64,000 nt of DNA, taken from assembly GCA_017871115.1 (NCBI GenBank), contig JAFCIZ010000006.1, positions 868,001 through 932,000 of the forward strand, written 5' to 3'. Below, one piece after another: positions 1 through 12,026 of this stretch. Positions within the stretch are counted from its first letter, which is position 1, and each line of letters opens with the position of its first letter. Source of the stretch: Cunninghamella blakesleeana (Eukaryota > Mucoromycota > Mucoromycetes > Mucorales > Cunninghamellaceae). The notes beneath the pieces are model-generated. The model searched no databases and was not told the DNA's origin. It saw only the letters and a program-made list of their open reading frames with translations. The position numbers and the translations under genes are program-made.

Positions 1-52
1 GTTTTATAAAAAGTTTATTTTTTTTTTTTTACTAATATATATATATATATTC

Positions 53-1702
53 ATGGAAACTCTTACAGAGAATTTTTCAACTAATGATAATATTGAAGCA
101 AGAAATCTGCCTAAACTACATTGGGATCATTCGTATAAAAGAGGATTTGCACCTATTGCTGATAAGAAATTCTATTATGAACTTCATGGCGACGGGCCAA
201 TAAAAGCTGCTTTTCTTATGGGTACCTTATTTTTAAAAAGATATTAATAATAGCATAGATAGTACATGTACATGTATATAAGAAAAAGATATTATACAGA
301 TAACAATGTATTAACATGAAAAATAATGAACTTATAGGCATGAATACTCATTGTCAAGCGTGGGATTATCAGGTAAATATCAATAAGTGCCTTATGTATA
401 TATATATAGAAAAGAAATAATACCTCAGGTACACCAGCGTTTAAATATTACTTTTATTTTTAATAATAATAATGGTGTATATATATTTATGCAGATAAAA
501 TATTTCAGTAGTCTTAAAGAATTCACCGTTTTAGTTTTTGATGCTCGTGGTGTTGGATTAACAGGTAAATATGATTACTTATTTAATAATAAAGATAAGA
601 AATTGAAAAATGAAATACGATTATCAGTGTATTAATTTATTTATGTAAACTTTTATATTATTTTTTATGTTTTCAGGTGGCGATTGGGAATTATATAATA
701 CTGAACAATGGGCTCAAGATTTTTTGGATTTACTTGATTATTTAAATTGGACTAGTAATATTCATGCCTGTGGGTATTCAGCTGGAGGTTGTGTTTTATT
801 GAAGGCTTTATTAAAAGATATTGGAAGGTTCCAATCTGCATCATTAATTTGTACAACGGCTGGAAGTTTCTATCGTCCTTTTACTGGCGCATATACTCTT
901 TTATCAAATATTTTTTATGAGCCAAAAGTACAAATAGCCCGTTTAATCCGTATTAATTACACTGAAGTAAAAAAAATAGAAATAAAAATAAAAGACAGAT
1001 AAGTGTATATATAACTCTAAATTATCAAAATAATTGTGAGTAATATATTTTCTTTTTTCTTTTTTTGTTAACTATAGACATGGCTGAAAGCTAGACCTGA
1101 TGATGATATTCAATTTGAAACTAATTATGATAAAATTGTAGCGGTATGAAAAACATTAATATTTTTTAAAAAAAATATCATAAACTTTATAAAAAAGATA
1201 TTCATGAATCTTTTTTATTATTATGTTTTTTATTTATATACAGAAAATAATAGAACGAAACCAACGAAGTCGATCGCAAAAATTAGGCGGTATGATCAGT
1301 CAAGCTATTGCATCACTTCGACATTGGGTAACGAATAGAGAATTGGACCAAATTCGTCAAAGTGGTCTACCAATCACAGTCATTACAAGTAAGCAAATGA
1401 TCAATAGAAGATCTTTAATTTGAAGAAAAAAAAAAGCATTTTAATGATTGATTGTTCATTCATTTATATACTATTATTACTAATATTAATATTTTTTATT
1501 TTTTATTTTTAAAAAAAACACACTATATATAGATACATGGGATAATTTTGTACATACTGGTGATAGTTACCATCTCCGAGATAAACTACAACCAAAAAAA
1601 TTTATAGTTTTTGAAAACACAGGCCATGTTGTACCAACAGCTAGATATAATGAATTGAATGAAACTTTACACTCATTTTGGTTAGAGAACAACCATGAAT
1701 GA
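53..1702 (+). CDS. alpha/beta hydrolase fold protein, 7 exons
   Basis: This gene encodes a predicted soluble alpha/beta hydrolase of about 314 residues; the substrate is unknown. Splicing 53-221, 338-372, 495-564, 677-966, 1078-1143, 1244-1388 and 1533-1702 keeps one frame throughout. The motif DARGVGLTGG lies in the early sheet. The nucleophile elbow is GYSAGG, with Ser near residue 126. The C-terminal strand ENTGHVVP supplies the catalytic His near residue 290, and an Asp in TNTWDNFV is the probable acid. No signal peptide or membrane segment is seen. It converges on the transketolase gene. Esterase, lipase-like or epoxide-hydrolase-like activity cannot be told apart from sequence alone. 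The fold assignment is firm and the substrate is not. Confidence 0.85.
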
Positions 1703-2176
1703 TGGACAATCCTAAATACATATATATATATTTATATATACTATTTTTATTTATTAATATAATATTGATATTATAAAAATAATAAATATATAAGCTATGC
1801 AAAATTGGACTGTCATATATGATACAATAATAATATCTTTATTTCAATACATACAAAGTGGGTAAAATAAATAAATTTTTTGAAAAAAAAAAATGGATAC
1901 AAATAGAATGAAAGAATTAACAATGATGTAAGATAAATAATAATATAAAAAATAATAACAATAAAAGAGAGTGATGTATGAATTAAAAAAAAAAGAGTTA
2001 TATAATACATATATATATAGTTGATATTTAGTTATTTTTTTGTTATTTTTATAATTATATCTATAATAATGATCATTATTACTTTTTATACAAAGCACAA
2101 TCTATCTATATATATATTATTAACCTCTTTTTTTTTTGTTCATCTAAATATAACCCTTTCCTTTTTTTACTTAAAT
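1703..2176. other. convergent spacer, 3' ends of two genes
   Basis: This AT-rich spacer lies between the hydrolase stop and the transketolase stop. It holds TA-rich microsatellite patches, which are probable 3' UTR and polyadenylation sequence for both genes. Open frames here are low-complexity Tyr/Phe/Ile translations and are not genes. Confidence 0.6.
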
Positions 2177-5081
2177 TTAAAGTTGTAAACCAAGTTCAGG
2201 TACATATCCAACCTTTTGGAAATGAGCGATGGTCTTCTTAGCTTTTTCAGCAGCAGCATCAACAGTGATGTTGAATTTGTTGTATAAATCTTTGATAGGA
2301 CCAGAGGCACCAAAGGTGGTCATACCAACGTGAGCATGAGCATAACGTTCCCAACCCCATACACCGAGAGATTCAATAGAAACAACGGGTACACCGGGAG
2401 TGAGTACAGATTTCTTATATTCTTCAGGTTGTTCATCATATAATTCAGAGCAAGGAAGAGAGACAACACGAGCAGGAATACCTTCACCAGCTAATTTCTT
2501 GGCAGCATCAACAGCAAGAGAGACTTCAGAACCAGTAGCAATGAAGATGACTTTAGCATCAGCAGCATCTTGAAGGACATAACCACCTTTACGAACGGAT
2601 TCAATAGTAGAACCTTCAAGTTGAGGTAAGTTTTGACGAGAAAGAGCAATGACAGAAGGACGGTGTTGGTTTTCAATGGCAACTAAGTAAGTACCAGATA
2701 CTTCATTACCATCAGCAGGACGGAAAGTTAACATGTTAGGTGTAGCACGAGTCAAAGTTAAAGTTTCAATAGGTTGATGGGTAGGTCCATCTTCACCAAG
2801 ACCAATAGAATCGTGGGTCATGACATAGATAACACGGAGATGAGATAAGGCTGATAAACGAGCAGCACCCCAACCGTAAGTTAAGAAGTTTAAGAAAGTA
2901 CCACCATAAGGAATAATACCACCATAGGAAGCTAAACCGTTCATGATAGCAAACATAGCATGTTCACGAACACCATAACGTAAATAACGACCAGAGTAAT
3001 CACCAAGACCAGTGGATGGCTAGTTTTTTTATTTTATTTTTTTTAAAAAAAATGACACATAGATTAATATATAGCCTGCTGAGTTTGTTTTTCTTTTTTC
3101 TCTTTTTTTTTTTTGAGATACAAATACTTACATGTTGGAAATCAACAGCAGTCTTCCATCTAGTTAAGTTGGATCCAGTTAAATCAGCGGAACCACCTAC
3201 TAAATCAGGAATAACACTAGATAAAGCAGTTAATACACCTTCAGAAAGTTTACGTGTGGCAACAGCAGCATCAGCGGGAGTGAATTTAGGTAAAGCAGCT
3301 TCCCAACCTTCAGGTAATTTTCCACTGAAACGACGTTCAATTTCTGAAGCTTCTTTAGGATATTCTTGTTTGTATTTAGCAAAGAGAGCATTCCAATCAG
3401 CTTCGGCTTTAGCGCCATGAGCAGCACGAGCAGCATATAAATCGTAAACCTATCCAATAAAAAATAAACAATAAACAAATAAATAAATTAAACCTTATTG
3501 TTCATTTATTTTTCCTTTTTTTTTTTTCAATTACAACACTCTATGATTGTATGTATATGATTATTCAATAACTTACTTCTTTGGATACAACATAAGATTC
3601 AGCAGGGTTGAATCCGAATTTTTCCTTTACTTGAGCGATATCATCAGCTATTTTTTTAAAGAATAAAAGTAAAAATTAATCAATATATGAAATACATAAT
3701 TAGTATTAACATATTTTAATACACAAATAAATATAAAATAAAATAAAAATACATACCAGAGAGAGGAGCACCATGTACCTTTTCTTCACCTTGGAGTAAA
3801 GAACCATAACCTAATAAAAAAAAAAAATAACAAATAATAAAGTTAATACTTTTCTGATTATAAATTGATTTTGCATTTATATGTCAATATAAAAATATCG
3901 CTGTGTTACCGATAGTGGTCTTAATCTTGATCAAAGATGGCTTATCAGTGACAGATTTGGCTTCTTCAATAGCCTTGTTGATGGCAGCAATATCATTATC
4001 ACCATCAGCAACTACGACGGTGTGCCAGCCATAAGATTCAAAACGTTTGATAGTATCTTCGGTGAAGGAGACTTCAGTAGAACCGTCAATAGTGATTTCG
4101 TTATCATCGTATAAAGCAATAAGTTTACCTAATTTCCAATGACTAATATAATTATAAAAAATAAAAATGAATAAAAATATTATAAGATGATTAATAAAAA
4201 AATATGAATAATCACACTTATGTAAACATATATATAAACATTTAATATTATAATCATGATTCTATTTTCATTTTAGTTTACCCAGCAAGAGAAATAGCTT
4301 CAGCAGACACACCTTCTTGAAGACAACCATCACCAAGGATAACGAAGGTGTGATTATTGAAAAGATCATAACCAGGTTTATTGAAAGTAGCAGCATGATG
4401 AGCTTCAGCAGCAGCTAAACCAACAGCATTAGAAATACCTATTTTATTTTTTAAAAAAAAAAATTATTATGAGTCACAAAAAAAGATTTTATTTTCCAGC
4501 TATATCTCTCTCTCTATATTTATTTATATTTCTAAAATAGATAGATGGTATATTTTTTTTTAATAAATAAATAAAAGCCTTACCTTGACCAAGAGGACCA
4601 GTAGTAACTTCAATACCAGGAGTATCACGAGCTTCAGGATGACCAGGAGTTCTAAATAAGATAAAATAGATAAAAATAAATATTATGTGAGCTTTACATA
4701 ATTAAAATCCTTCGGAAGTGTAATATTATCCCCAACAAAAAAAAAAAAAATTCTTTTTTTAAAAGCGATTCATAAAAAAAAAACTTACTTGCTGTCAACT
4801 TGACGGAAATTCTTAAGATCGTCCATAGAAACATCGTAACCTAAAAGATGTAAATAAACATATTGGAGAGCACAACCATGACCATTAGAAAGGACAAAAC
4901 GATCGCGGTTAATGAATTTAGGGTTCTTGGGATTGGCAGTGATATGATTGTTGAATAAAACATGAGCCATAGGAGCACAACCCATAGGAGCACCAGGGTG
5001 ACCAGAGTTAGCACCACGTACTACATCAGCAGCAAGTACACGTACAGTATCAATAGCTTGTTGTTCAACAGATTTAACCAT
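2177..5081 (-). CDS. TKL1: transketolase, 8 exons
   Basis: Cytosolic transketolase moves two-carbon ketol units between sugar phosphates in the non-oxidative pentose phosphate pathway, using thiamine diphosphate and a divalent metal. Exons 5081-4789, 4651-4584, 4438-4282, 4142-3910, 3810-3757, 3647-3577, 3449-3132 and 3019-2177 join in frame to 678 residues, the usual family length. Visible signatures are [11 protein letters not shown] near the N terminus, [30 protein letters not shown], and the ThDP motif GDGCLQEG with a downstream [21 protein letters not shown] lies in the pyrimidine-binding domain. The ATG at 5081 gives the expected N terminus ([13 protein letters not shown]). It is divergent from the ERT1-like gene across 2.6 kb. 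The assignment is secure. Confidence 0.97.
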
Positions 5082-7718
5082 CTTATATATTAATTTATAA
5101 TGTATTTATAAAAATAAAAAAAAGAAGAAAGAAAAAGAGAAAAAAGGAACGCGATAAAATTTGAAACTTTTTATTATTATTTTTTTTTACTATTGGCTAG
5201 CAAAAATTTTTAAATGCCGTCTTTTTTTTCTTTTCTTTTTTGGTTTAACAGCTTTCTTTCTGACGATCTCTTTCTTTTTAGCGATTGGATGAAATGGTTA
5301 AAGTTATACTCACACCGGATATTTATTTTCATGTTTTATGTTAAAATCAAACAAATATGGTATATGAATGGACAGGTGAGTTGTTTCTTATTTATTTATG
5401 ATTGAATAAGAATACATTTTAATTTGTTTTTTTTTCCCATTACTTTACTATTTTTTTTTTTTTTTTCAAATAAATAAATAAATAATCACCGTTTGTATAA
5501 TAATACATGTGTATATATTTATATTATCATATATAATATATATATACATATATAAATATATAAATATAACTGTATAAAAAAACATTATTTTAGTCGTATC
5601 GATAAGCTAAAAATGGAAAAGTCCCCTTTTTTTTGAAGGGTCAAAAGATAAGGTTATGTTCAATAATATTATAATAATTCTCTTTAAAAGTAACTTCTTT
5701 TAATGATTCCTGGGTTATTTTACGTCATATCAACTATGGGTCATCTATGTTATCTTTTATTTTATTTATTTTTTAATAACTATCTTTACAGCTATCTTTA
5801 TTTTAAAGTTATATAATCATATGAATAAAAAAACTAGTACCTTTTTTATTTTTCAGTAGATTAGGTACGTAGCAACTTCTTTGTTCCTGAATAATAGACC
5901 AGTTTATTAACATTATACTAAGCGCTTAAACATATGTAAATAAGTGGTTACTTAAAAGCCATTGTATAAAATAACCTAATTTTAATAATTTTATGAATCC
6001 TTGGTTTATTTTATGTTTTTACTATTTTTATAAAGATTTCTATAACTTTCTATATTAGATCGGAGCACTTGTTTTTTTTCTGTATAATTTTCTAAATTTT
6101 CTGTAAAAAAAAAGGATAATTGACACCATGCATATAGTATAAAACTATTCAATTCAAACACACAGTTAATACTATTATAGATTATCATTTAATAACAATA
6201 ACAATAGTCGGCATATATTTTTATGATGAACAAGTCAGTTAAAATCTTTTTTTTTTTTAAAAAAAAAAAGCAGATGGTCAGTGCCATCTATGATTTTCTT
6301 ACCACTAGTAAAAATATAATAATAAAAATAATAGGGCGGGGTAATATCAGTGGGGTACATTATAAATTTTAGTTCCCTTTGGTATCCACCCTTATTGCAT
6401 CATTGTAACACATCAAAAGTAAAATTTGATATTTTAAAAAATCATGATCCGAATAGATAATTTATAAAAATGAGTTTTCTCTAAGATAAGGCACCTAATG
6501 GGAGAAATGATGCTGATTTTTTAAAAAATAAAAAAAAGTTTAATTTGTATACAATTACTTGTTTTGATCTTTTTTTTTTAAGAGAAAAACATTTCCTATT
6601 TATATATCTATATTAGCCTTCATATTATTGACCATACAAATTTTTTTTTGCAGTTATTCGCTTTTTATGGAAATAACAATATATAGGGTTAAATATAATT
6701 GCAATATAAAAAAATTAATAGAATGCTTGCCCTTTAAGAATTATTTGAGTTTAAAAGTTGCAAAATTAATACGCTGTTTCGATTCAAAAGCACATTTAAA
6801 TAAACTAACCAACTTTTTTTCAATATAATAAGCATGTATAGTATATAATCAAAAATGTAAAAATACTTTTTTTTTGATAAAAAAAAAAGTTTACAAGATA
6901 TCGCAAGCAGGATTTTTTTTTTCAGACGCGTATTGAAAAGTCACCAATTCATTTTTTTTTTTTTTTTTCAACTTTACTTATGTACAAAGTCAATAACCTT
7001 TTTTTATGTAAAGAATTATATTTTTCATCTTATTTTATTAATATAATATTGATACTATTTTGTTTTATTTATTTTAAAAAAGAAAAGCGAATTCTTAACC
7101 ACACCCCAGCTGAATTATATTAGTACGTATTTATTTTTTTAAGGCATACCTCTTTATTTTACTATTTTCAATTATATTTTAAAATTCATACATACCTTCG
7201 TAAGTACTTGCCTAGGAATTTTCTTGGAAAAAAACTTTCCACATTTTTGAAGTAAGTATTTCCACTTTATAATCATTAATAAGCATTATTATTTAAATAA
7301 TAATAATAATATTAATAAATCAAGGGTCATTCATTTTTATTTGATCGATTAATAAATAAACTTCTTTATTCATTAAAAAATCATTTTTCGTGATCTTATT
7401 CAAATAATTCGATTATATATATTCAGATCATCAGATTATTATAACAATAATAATACTTTTTAATTTATATTCATCAATAAAATATATTTAAAGTATTTGC
7501 CAATTTGGGAAGAAAAGGCAATCTTTAAAAAACAACCAATCATATAATAACTTAATTAAAACTCAATTTTTTGTTCTCATCTTTGTTTGCTTTTTTTTTT
7601 TATTTTCACTCTCTTCCCCCCTCTTTTAAACTTTTTTTTTTTTTTTTTTAAAAAATAATAATAATAATATACATTATTTTTTATTTTAATTAAATTGTTT
7701 TATATATAAATTGGACAT
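5082..7718. other. long divergent spacer between transketolase and ERT1-like gene
   Basis: No convincing gene was found in these 2.6 kb. The left and right margins are poly(A)/poly(T)-rich promoter-like DNA. The middle (about 5.6-6.9 kb) has fewer homopolymers. It contains an ATF/CREB-like TTACGTCA (about 5719-5726), two CreA/Mig1-type GC boxes near 6340, a T/A hairpin near 6258 and a 20-nt perfect palindrome at 7285-7304. A 66-codon open frame at 6628-6828 has no recognisable domain and is not called. Confidence 0.5.
6336..6355 (+). promoter_or_regulatory. pair of CreA/Mig1-like GC boxes
   Basis: GCGGGG (6336-6341) and GTGGGG (6350-6355) both match the SYGGRG consensus of fungal carbon-catabolite repressors of the CreA/Mig1 family. 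The first is preceded by an A/T stretch, as Mig1 prefers. They lie between transketolase and a gluconeogenesis regulator. Function is inferred from motif and context only. Confidence 0.3.
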
Positions 7719-9946
7719 ATGTCTGAAAATAATAAAACAGAGCAAAGTAGCTCGTCTAATACGACAAATAAAAACGATAATACAAACGATGCTTCTGACC
7801 CAAAAAAGAAAAGAACAACTCCAAAACGAAGGAAGGTGACTCATGGTAACATTTAAAAAAAATAATAAATAGAGATGCAAATCTAGAATATGAATATGTG
7901 TTCCTTATTTTGTAATATTATTGATCTATTTTATTTTATTTTATTTTATTTTAAATATTTATTTAATATAGCCTGTGTTTATTGTAGACGTTCCCATATG
8001 ACTTGTGACGATGGTATACAAATATATAATATAAATATGATAAGATCTATCTATAGTCGAAAAATATATACTTTATTAGTTTGATAAAATAATTCCAAAC
8101 TTATTTATAACGCTACTTTTCTATTTATTTATTTATTTATATTATAATAGGTCGACCTTGCCAAAGATGTATTAAACGTAGTATCGGTCACCTATGTCAT
8201 GATGAACCAAAACAACCAAATAACTCACAAAACAATCAAAACAAAGCAAGACAAGCAAATAATCCCAATGGAAATAATTATAACCTACCCTCTGGCGTAT
8301 CGCAACCTGGAGGTAGAATGATTTCATTATATTTTGCATTATTTAAAAAGTATGAAAAAAGAAAAGAAGTTTGATATCATTTTATTTTGTTTTATGTATA
8401 GCTTTAGGGTCAAATAGTAATCTTGGTGGTCTTCCTTTACAGTTCTTTGGCCAAATGGGAACTGGGCAGCTTACCTTTGCAAGTGAACATATGGGAAATG
8501 AAATTTCTGTCATTAGGTAAAATAAAAATAATAAATAATAGTAATATAGATGATCAATGATACGAGGTTGACAAAAAAGGCTTGAATGTTAACATTAATT
8601 TTTTGATATATAGTGATTTCTTAGATTCATTAGGTGGTGATGCAAATAATATGTACGGGAATAATCAACAACAGCAGCAACAGCAGCAACAGCAACAATC
8701 GAATACGAATAATAATAATAATACAACTTCGTCTGTTGTTAATACGACTGAAAAATTCTTTTTAACAGCAGCTGATCCATCGGATGGTAAGTTGGAAGAT
8801 CGTTTAACTGAGGTCATTAATGCAAAATATGAGGCTGGATTCCTCAAACCGTACAATTATGTCAGTGGTTATGCTAGATTACAAAAATACATGGATAATA
8901 AGTAAGAAATAATAATAAATATAAATAGAAACATACGAAATCATTTTTTTATTCATTATCAACATTATTGCCTTTATTTCTCCTTATTTTTTTATACATA
9001 AAAATAGTATGTCAGCTTCTAGTCGACAACGTATTTTGAATGTCATGGGTACTTTCCGTCCTGCTTTTAGATCTGTAGCACAATCTTTGACCGATATAGA
9101 TTTGATATTAGTAGAAGAAGCTTTTGAACGATTATTACTTGTAAGAAAAATAAAATACAATAACGATAGCAATAAATATTATTATATATATAGTTTTAAA
9201 TCGGAAATATAATAATTTTTACACTTTTTTGTTTTTGTTTTTTCATTGTTTATATAGGATTATGATCGTGTATTTAGTTCTATGGGCATACCAGCTTGTT
9301 TATGGCGTCGTACCGGTGAAATTTATAAAGGAAATAAAGAATTTGCATCACTTGTAAACGTTCCTATTGAAACATTACGAGAGGTAACCTTTTTTTTTTT
9401 AAGATAAATTGATGTGAATGAATGAATAAAATATACTAACGATGTGTTATTAAATATCTTATTTTTTTTAATCATAAAAATTAAACTAATAGGGACGACT
9501 ATGTATTTATGAATTAATGGCAGAAGAATCAGCAGTAAATTATTGGGAGGTAACGGATCTATATATACATAAACAACTACAATCCTAATTCGTATAATTT
9601 TACAAAGGTGAAAGTATACATAACTAATGATGATTTTTATTTTTATTTTTAATTTTTAGAAATATGGTAACATTGCATTTGATCCTGGACAGAAAGCCGT
9701 ACTTACTTCTTGTTTACTGAAAAATCCTGAACCTGATAATACAAGCGTAATATCATGCTGTTTTTCATTTACTATCCGACGTGATAAATACAATATTCCT
9801 GTAAGTAAATATAATATAAATGCGGATGATAATAGTAATAATAGATTCACTTTTATACAAGTTCTAATGCATGTCTTAATATTTACCTTTTCATTTTTTT
9901 TTAGACGGTAATCGTAGGTAACTTTTTGCCGGTACAATTGCAATAA
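7719..9946 (+). CDS. ERT1: ERT1/AcuK-type Zn2Cys6 transcription activator with PAS domain, 10 exons
   Basis: This is a nuclear regulator; fungal ERT1/AcuK proteins activate gluconeogenic genes on non-fermentable carbon. Exons 7719-7845, 7972-8013, 8151-8312, 8402-8516, 8614-8901, 9008-9140, 9258-9383, 9493-9549, 9660-9800 and 9905-9946 give about 410 residues. A basic KKKRTTPKRRK stretch precedes the binuclear zinc cluster CVYCRRSHMTCDDGRPCQRC..C, built across exons 1-3 with the CX2CX6CX5CX2CX8C spacing typical of ERT1. A Gln11/Asn5 tract follows near the middle. The C-terminal half (EDRLTEVINAKYE, then FERLLLDYDRVFSSMGIPACLWRRTGEIYKGNKEF) is PAS-like. The CreA-like boxes 1.36 kb upstream fit carbon control. 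The family call is strong; the target genes are inferred. Confidence 0.9.
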
Positions 9947-10276
9947 TTCGTTTCAATCATATTATTTTTCATACTATACTTTTATTATTTTCTTTTCTAT
10001 ACTTTTATATGTATTTACACTAATAGTACATTCTATTATATTATTTTTTATTATTTTTATATTGATCCATTTGTTTTCTTTTTTTTTTCTTTTTTTTTCT
10101 CATCATCAGAAAATTTGATAGACTGTTATTTTTAATATTAGCAAAAATACGTAATTATTATTATTTTTATTTAATAAAAAAAATAACTAACATGAATAAT
10201 ATATTTATATAATATAACTTTGGTAATCTTTTTTATATACATTGTTGAAAAAAAATAAAAAATATACACCTATATA
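9947..10276. other. convergent spacer
   Basis: These 330 bp lie between the ERT1-like and ING stops and consist of T-rich and A-rich 3' sequence. No gene or RNA was recognised. Confidence 0.6.
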
Positions 10277-11782
10277 CTATTTTCTATTATTTCGACCTTT
10301 CATTTTCGATAAGCAAGTATAGCAATACCATTTTCCTTTTGGTACAGTTTTAAGATCGACGCATGCTAAATGGAACCATTCAAGATCACACTGGTTATTA
10401 GGAATATATGTATTAAAAAAAAGAAAGAAAGGGTCATTTAATAGGTCAGAAAAAAAAATCAATTATAAAATATAGTTAATCGTATTCTTACATCATCATT
10501 ATCGCATCCAACCATTTCTCCAAATGATACTTGCTGACAGTAGCAATATAAAGGTTCATCGGGATCAATTGGTAAATCAGCTGGTATCACACTATATATA
10601 ATTAGAAAAACAATATATATTTATTTATATGTAAGTATTTTGATGAATAAAACATATATTGTTACGTTAAAAGCATATTTCTCTCTATTTTTTTTTATAT
10701 ATTTATATCATTACGTTTTGCCCTTCGCATTATTGTTTTTTCCTTGTACTTTTGCAGGTTTTTCTTTATCTGAGTTGGCCCGAGGCTTTGGTTCTTTATT
10801 CCCATGCTGCTTTGAAGGTGGTGGTGTTCCATTTTCTTTATTGATTTTTCTTTCTAAAATAGAATAATAAACGAAGAAGTATAGCATTGTTAGTAATTTT
10901 TCTTAATCATCATCCTAAATCCTTTTTTAAGCTTAATATTTACTTTTAGTTGATGGTTCTATATATATTTGGGGAAAAAAAAACAGTAAATAAAATAAAG
11001 TTTAGACCATGACATTTTTGTTATGGTTTTTTTTCTAAAATAACTATTAAATAAATATTTTAAAATACCTCTTTTTTCTCCTTTATCTTTCCTTTCTTGA
11101 CGTCGAAGTTGATTCAAAGCACGATCTTTAGATTCCATATTTTCTTTAAGAAATCGAGAAGAAGGTGTCATACCCGGTAAACTAGTGATACGATCGGTCC
11201 AGCCGTTATATTCATCTTCAAACTTGACCAAATTAGCATCTAGTCTATTACAATGACGTTCTACTGAGTCAAACGTTGATTTAGCTAAAGCTACTTTTTC
11301 TTCCCCACGTTTTAATGATTCATTTAATAAGACTGCAAAATGTTTCAGCTTTTCTAATCGAGTTTCTGCTGATAATTCTTGAATATTATCTATAAGATTA
11401 ATAGCTTCTTTGGCCGTTGTATCAAATAGTTCTAGTGTGAATGTAATAATAGTTGTAATAATAATAAAAGAAAGGGATGGAAAAAGTAATTTAAATGTTA
11501 TCCACTATATTTTTATAGTATAAAAATATAAATAATAAAAACTTGTGTGTATTCTACCTTGTGCATATCCATCAAGTTCTCGTAGTAATGTAAAGTTTCG
11601 TTGTAACTCAAGAGGAAGGGACTCTATGGCTAATAAAAAGAGAAGTGTAGAAAAAATAAAGTGTTTTATTAATATATAGTCATTTTTTATATATGTACGT
11701 TCATTTATATATTTATATATTTACTATCGATGTAATCATCCAGATAGACTAAGCTATCATTAGATTTCATAACCGGTTTCAT
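10277..11782 (-). CDS. ING-family chromatin reader with C-terminal PHD finger, 7 exons
   Basis: ING proteins (yeast Yng1/Yng2/Pho23, animal ING1-5) are subunits of histone acetyltransferase or deacetylase complexes and read H3K4me3 through the PHD finger. Exons 11782-11725, 11629-11558, 11431-11069, 10958-10944, 10853-10715, 10591-10492 and 10390-10277 give about 286 residues. The N-terminal ING domain shows [20 protein letters not shown] followed by a helical coiled coil. A basic Lys/Pro linker leads to the C4HC3 PHD ([36 protein letters not shown]). Exon 4 is only 15 nt, but it is needed to hold the frame. It shares a 244 bp divergent promoter with RRP6. Which complex it joins cannot be told. 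Confidence 0.92.
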
Positions 11783-12026
11783 ATCTTTTAAAAAATAATA
11801 TTGAAAATAGGAAATGAGAGTGAAAAAAAAAAAAAAAAAGGAAAAGGAAAACGACAACTTTTTTTTCATTTTTAAAAAATTCCCATTTTTTTTAAAAAAA
11901 ATTACTGTAAAAAAGCTCCGCTTGCGAACCAAATTGACTGTTTAAATTATTTTATAGAAATTTTTTTTTTTTTCACTGTTCTTTTTTCTTTTTTTTCATT
12001 TTGTATTTTTTAATATTACACTTTAA
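11783..12026. promoter_or_regulatory. bidirectional promoter between ING and RRP6
   Basis: A 244 bp spacer separates two divergent start codons. It holds strong T-runs on both flanks (poly(T) at 11823-11840 on the minus strand and 11960-11973 on the plus strand), typical of nucleosome-depleted fungal promoters. No specific factor site is recognised. Confidence 0.5.

Noticed and set aside
3016..3420. Plus-strand 134-codon frame
   Set aside because: It lies across a transketolase intron and exon 7 on the opposite strand; the transketolase reading is decisive.
6628..6828. 66-codon plus-strand frame upstream of ERT1
   Set aside because: The frame is opened from a non-ATG region of AT-rich DNA with no recognisable domain; it is kept only as part of the texture observation.
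8665..8856. Minus-strand frame with a poly-Cys run inside the ERT1-like gene
   Set aside because: It is the complement of the CAG-type glutamine repeat and has no independent support.
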